Source of the DNA: Acidobacteriota bacterium | GTDB taxonomy: Bacteria; Acidobacteriota; Terriglobia; Terriglobales; Acidobacteriaceae | Direction of reading: 5' to 3' | Assembly: GCA_019351975.1 (NCBI GenBank) | Contig: JABBOG010000002.1 | Span: 88,311 to 152,310, forward strand | Length of the DNA: 64,000 bases | Shown here: positions 60,803 to 64,000 of the stretch, in pieces | How positions within the stretch are numbered: position 1 is the first letter of the stretch | How the letters are laid out: every line of letters begins with the position of its first letter | Made by a program: the position numbers and the translations under genes | The notes under the pieces: generated by a model | What the model saw: the letters and a program-made list of their open reading frames with translations, nothing else | The model's database searches: none | What the model was told of the DNA's origin: nothing

Positions 60803-61989
60803 CCACCAGGCCCGTTCTCCTCATCCACGGCGGTGCCTGGGCCATGCCCGACGACGCCATCCCCGCCCACGAGCGCGGCATCGCCGCAGCCCTCCACGCC
60901 GGCTGGTCCGCCTTATCCCGCGGCGGCACCGCCGTCGACGCCGTCGAGGCCGCCGTCACCATCATGGAAGACGACGACACCTTCGACGCCGGCCGCGGCT
61001 CCTTCCTCACCCGCGACGGCCGCGTCCAGCTCGACGCCCTCCTCATGAACGGTGCCGACCTCCGCACCGGCGGCGTCGCCTGCGTCGAACGCCTCCGCAA
61101 CCCCATTCAGGCCGCACGCCTCGTCCTCGAAAAATCTCCCCACGTCTACTTCGTCGGCACCGGTGCCGAGCGCTTCGCCACCCAGAACGGCATGCGCCTG
61201 GTCGACAACACCGAACTCATCGTCCCCCGCGAGCGCCAGCGCCTCATGGACTTCCAGCGCGCCGAAGCCGCCGGCCACCCCGACACCACCTTCTCCGGCA
61301 AATCCGAGTTCACAACACCCACCCACACTCCGGGTGCCCCAGGTCCCGCTTCTGAGACCTGGGATGACGCAGGATCCGCCCCATCCACGCGCCTAGCCCC
61401 ATTCACGCGCCTTGCACCTCCCACGCGCCTTGAAGGGGACGGGCTTCAGTCCGTCCATCCAGCCCCCGCAGCCGGGGCTTTAGCCCCTGGGGGAGCCCTC
61501 GTTGAAGCCGCTCTCAACGCCGAAGTCCTCAACGCCCTCCCCGACGAGCTCCGCCTCACCGACCCCACCCTCAACTCCCACGACACCGTCGGCGCCGTCG
61601 CCCTCGACCAGTTCGGCAACATCGCCGCCGGCACCTCCACCGGCGGAACCCTCAGCAAAGCTCCCGGCCGCGTCGGCGACAGCTCCCTCATCGGCTGCGG
61701 CTGCTACGCCGACAACCTCTCCGCCGCCGTATCCCTCACCGGCTGGGGCGAACCCATCATGAAGCTTGTCCTCGGCAAATGGGCCGTCGACCGCGTCGCC
61801 GCCGGCGCCACCCCACAGCAAGCCGCCTCCGACGCCATCGCCTACCTCTACTCCCGCCTCGGCGGCCACGGCGGCATCATCCTCCTCGGCCCCGACGGCC
61901 AGATCGGCCTCGCCCACAACACCCCACGCATGGCCTGGGGCATCGCCACCTCCACCGGCCACCACCTCGGCATCACCCGCAACAGCTAA
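60799..61989 (+). CDS. Isoaspartyl peptidase/L-asparaginase (plant-type, Ntn hydrolase)
   Basis: 396 residues. It starts with LLIHGGAWAMPD and GTAVDAVEAAVTIMEDDDTFDAGRG, then LDALLMNGADLRTGGVACVE. The autocleavage site is HDTVGAVALDQFGN: Thr263 becomes the N-terminal nucleophile of the small subunit, with TSTGGTLSKAPGRVGDSSLI following. The linker before it (171-235) is expanded with Thr/Pro/Ala-rich sequence encoded by two kinds of genomic repeat. It hydrolyses isoaspartyl peptides and asparagine. The ATG overlaps the preceding gene by four bases. Confidence 0.92.
   Translation: MTTRPVLLIHGGAWAMPDDAIPAHERGIAAALHAGWSALSRGGTAVDAVEAAVTIMEDDDTFDAGRGSFLTRDGRVQLDALLMNGADLRTGGVACVERLRNPIQAARLVLEKSPHVYFVGTGAERFATQNGMRLVDNTELIVPRERQRLMDFQRAEAAGHPDTTFSGKSEFTTPTHTPGAPGPASETWDDAGSAPSTRLAPFTRLAPPTRLEGDGLQSVHPAPAAGALAPGGALVEAALNAEVLNALPDELRLTDPTLNSHDTVGAVALDQFGNIAAGTSTGGTLSKAPGRVGDSSLIGCGCYADNLSAAVSLTGWGEPIMKLVLGKWAVDRVAAGATPQQAASDAIAYLYSRLGGHGGIILLGPDGQIGLAHNTPRMAWGIATSTGHHLGITRNS
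61331..61495 (+). repeat. Composite repeat block inside the isoaspartyl peptidase gene
   Basis: Contains a family A variant (CCCAGGTCCC 61338-61347, GAGACCTGGG 61354-61363, GCTTCT loop), three ACGCGCCT(T/A)G units (61389-61436), a GGACGG/CCGTCC hairpin (61437-61456) and a GGGGC-TTTA-GCCCC hairpin (61474-61487). All are kept in frame. Confidence 0.7.
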
Positions 61990-62104
61990 CACCCCATTCG
62001 TACCACCAGTCGCCGTACGACTACCGGCCGCTGTTGACCATATTCTTTGCCGTTGCTCTTGCCGCTGTTGTTTTCCGGGAACCTCTGACCAAGTCCCTGC
62101 CTTG

Positions 62105-62162
62105 AAATGTACGAGCTTTAGCTCGTACATTTAACACTCTTATTTGCCCTGAGGCTTTAGCC
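62105..62162. repeat. TTTA-loop palindromes after the isoaspartyl peptidase gene
   Basis: AAATGTACGAGC (62105-62116) pairs perfectly with GCTCGTACATTT (62121-62132) around TTTA. A second GGC-TTTA-GCC unit lies at 62153-62162. The same TTTA loop closes the GGGGC/GCCCC hairpin at 61474-61487. The first could terminate the peptidase gene. The rest of the gap 61990-62241 is unassigned. Confidence 0.65.
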
Positions 62163-62241
62163 GCGGAGGGAATGTTTCTGACGAAACCGGAATCTCCCTG
62201 GAAGCTACAAGCGAATCTACACCCCACATCATCCAACTCCC

Positions 62242-63000
62242 ATGCCGCCCACCCCCGAAGACCAGGATCAACCCGCTCTGCCCCCGCTCACCCCCGAGCA
62301 GGCCGACAAGCTCCCCCACATCCATCGTCTCCTCCTCGGCTACTACGGCCAGCCGCCCGCGCACATCCCCTCTGACCCCCTCACCCAGCTCATCCACTCG
62401 CTTCTCGCCGCCCGCACCAAAGCCCTCGCCGCCCAGCAGGCCATGCGCGAGCTCCATCGCCTCCTCAACGCCGGCCCCAATAACTGGGAACCCCTCCGCG
62501 ACGCCTCCACCGAGGACATCGCCCGCATCATCGCCATCGTCACCTTCCCCGAACAAAAAGCACCGCGCCTCAAGCTCATCCTGCAGCAGATCACAGCCCG
62601 CGTCGGCTCCCTCACCCTCGACTTCCTCGCCAGGTACCGCACCGACAAGATCCGCTCCTGGCTCGAACAGTTCGAAGGCATCGGCCCCCAGATCTCCGCC
62701 GCCGTCGTCAACCTCAGCACCCTCCGCCGCCGCGCCCTCGCCATCGACGCCAACCACCTCCGCGTCGTCCAGCGCCTCTGCATCACCCCGCGCGCCGACG
62801 CCGCCACCACCGAGCACCGCCTCATGCGCCTCGTCCCCGAAACCTGGGACGCCGCCATCCTCGCCGATCACCACACCCTCATCCAGCTCCACGCCCACAC
62901 CCTCTGCACCTTCACCGAACCCAACTGCGCTCCCTGCCCCCTGCTCAAACTCTGCCCCACCGGCCAGCGCAACCAGGCCGACCTCCACCTCACACCCTGA
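62242..63000 (+). CDS. Endonuclease III-like helix-hairpin-helix protein, catalytic lysine missing
   Basis: 252 residues. HhH-GPD fold: DPLTQLIHSLLAARTK (helical start), the hairpin motif LEQFEGIGPQISAAVVN, AIDANHLRVVQRL with the catalytic Asp, and an iron-sulfur loop with C-x6-C-x2-C-x5-C (from CTFTEPNCAPC) matching EndoIII exactly. At the position of the EndoIII lysine (GVGRKTA in E. coli) this protein has Gln (GIGPQIS). So it should lack the Schiff-base AP-lyase step. It may be a monofunctional glycosylase or a structural binder. N-terminal tail is Pro/Glu-rich. Confidence 0.82.
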   Translation: MPPTPEDQDQPALPPLTPEQADKLPHIHRLLLGYYGQPPAHIPSDPLTQLIHSLLAARTKALAAQQAMRELHRLLNAGPNNWEPLRDASTEDIARIIAIVTFPEQKAPRLKLILQQITARVGSLTLDFLARYRTDKIRSWLEQFEGIGPQISAAVVNLSTLRRRALAIDANHLRVVQRLCITPRADAATTEHRLMRLVPETWDAAILADHHTLIQLHAHTLCTFTEPNCAPCPLLKLCPTGQRNQADLHLTP

Positions 63001-63040
63001 TCCATCCAGTCCAAACGATCCCCGCGCTACACTGGTTTGC

Positions 63041-64000
63041 ATGGATCTCCAGGCCCTCACCGACAACTTCGCCATCCCCGATATCCTCGCCTTCTCCCAG
63101 AACGAAGCTGGCCTCATCCGCGCCTCCGTCACCACCCCTGCCTGCACCGCCGAGCTCTACCTCCACGGCGCGCACCTCACCCACTGGCAGCCCACCGGCC
63201 ACGACCCCGTCCTCTTCCTCTCCGACCGCTCCGCCTTCACTCCCGACAAGGCCATCCGCGGCGGCGTCCCCATTATCTTTCCGTGGTTCGGCGGCCGCAC
63301 CGCCACCACCAGCAACCCACGCACCGATGGCCCCTCCCACGGCTTCGCTCGCCTCTCCGAGTGGACCCTCGCCTTTGCCGGACTCTCCGGCGACGACCTC
63401 CACCTCACCCTCACCCTCGCGCCCAACGACGCCTCCCGCGCCCTCGGCTACGACAGCTTCCAGCTCGCCTACCAGGTCGTCCTCGGCCCCGAACTCCGCC
63501 TCCAGCTCGTCGTCTCCAACCCCGCCTACCAGCCCCTCCAGTTCGAAGAAGCCCTCCATACCTACCTCTCCGTCGCCGACGCCGAGCAGATCACCCTCAT
63601 CGGCCTCTCCGACACCGGCTTCCTCGACAAAACCGACGAGTTCAAACACAAAACCCAGCGCGAAACCCTCCTCAAGCTCACCTCCGAAACCGACCGCGCC
63701 TATCTCAACACCGTCACTCCCATCAACATCGACGACGCCATCCTCAAACGCCGCATCTCCGTCTGCAAAGCCAACTCCAAAAGCACTGTCGTCTGGAACC
63801 CCTGGTCCGAGCTCTCCGCCAAGCTCGCCGACATGTCCCCCGACGGCTGGCGCTCCATGGTCTGCGTCGAAACCGCCAACCTCGGCCCCAACGCCGTCAC
63901 CCTCGCTCCCGGTGCCCAGCACATCATGGAATCCCACATCTTCGCCCAGAAATTCGCCCCCAACGTCTCCACCGACATCACCGCCCCCACCCCACCCAAA
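63041..64000 (+). CDS. D-hexose-6-phosphate mutarotase (YeaD-like), runs off the window
   Basis: At least 320 codons from ATG 63041 with no stop before the end, so the gene is open at the 3' side. It interconverts alpha and beta anomers of glucose-6-phosphate and other hexose phosphates. Aldose-1-epimerase-type features: HGAHLTHWQPTG, AIRGGVPIIFPWFGG, GPSHGFARLSEWTL with the catalytic-region His, EALHTYLSVAD, and DGWRSMVCVETAN with the catalytic Glu near the end. Most of the protein is present, so only a few residues should be missing. It follows the EndoIII-like gene by 40 bases. Confidence 0.88.
   Translation, partial: MDLQALTDNFAIPDILAFSQNEAGLIRASVTTPACTAELYLHGAHLTHWQPTGHDPVLFLSDRSAFTPDKAIRGGVPIIFPWFGGRTATTSNPRTDGPSHGFARLSEWTLAFAGLSGDDLHLTLTLAPNDASRALGYDSFQLAYQVVLGPELRLQLVVSNPAYQPLQFEEALHTYLSVADAEQITLIGLSDTGFLDKTDEFKHKTQRETLLKLTSETDRAYLNTVTPINIDDAILKRRISVCKANSKSTVVWNPWSELSAKLADMSPDGWRSMVCVETANLGPNAVTLAPGAQHIMESHIFAQKFAPNVSTDITAPTPPK

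Overview
The window looks like a GC-rich soil Acidobacteriota genome (Terriglobia, close to Granulicella, Edaphobacter or Terriglobus). This is inferred from gene content and from families of short palindromic repeats with TGTCATCCTGAGCGAAG-type and ATTCCC-TTC-GGGAAT cores; there is no rRNA or tRNA gene here to confirm it. No CRISPR array, transposase or integrase was seen.

Region 1 (1-33.3 kb) is host chromosome. It holds an SRAP-family DNA-crosslink protein, a GT-C glycosyltransferase, a fibronectin-type lipoprotein, a cupin/XRE regulator, an SGNH hydrolase, gamma-glutamyltranspeptidase, Hsp20, a ClC transporter and ClpB. Next come an envelope-sugar group (GT39-like transferase, UbiA prenyltransferase, FAD oxidoreductase resembling UDP-galactopyranose mutase), a histidine kinase, an S10 carboxypeptidase, a DUF4126 protein, HemB and MutS2. 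A large radical SAM protein resembling archaeal tetraether synthase follows; it is a strong candidate for making membrane-spanning lipids. A GH24 lysozyme and a lipoate cluster (lpdA, lipB, two-lipoyl-domain E2) finish the region at a strong terminator.

Region 2 (33.3-57.1 kb) is a tailed-phage-derived element. On the minus strand, in order of transcription, it has a zinc-ribbon protein and a sigma-region-4-like protein behind a near-perfect sigma70 promoter, a terminator, two small phage-like genes, two very large secreted fibre-like proteins, large terminase, a HipA-like kinase plus DUF3037 cassette, portal, prohead protease, scaffold, major capsid, connectors, tail proteins and a small coiled-coil membrane protein. 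Integrase, repressor, replication genes and a tape-measure protein are absent. Host genes (a Gfo/Idh oxidoreductase operon and a lipoprotein) lie inside its span, and the only lysozyme sits 4 kb outside it. This fits a domesticated phage or gene-transfer-agent-like element better than an active prophage.

Region 3 (57.6-64 kb) is host again: MltG, RuvX, GreA, a CDP-alcohol phosphatidyltransferase, an isoaspartyl peptidase, an EndoIII-like protein lacking the catalytic lysine, and a hexose-6-phosphate mutarotase cut by the window edge. Repeat-derived sequence is inserted in frame in three host proteins (ClpB, the Gfo/Idh enzyme, the isoaspartyl peptidase), an unusual feature of this genome.
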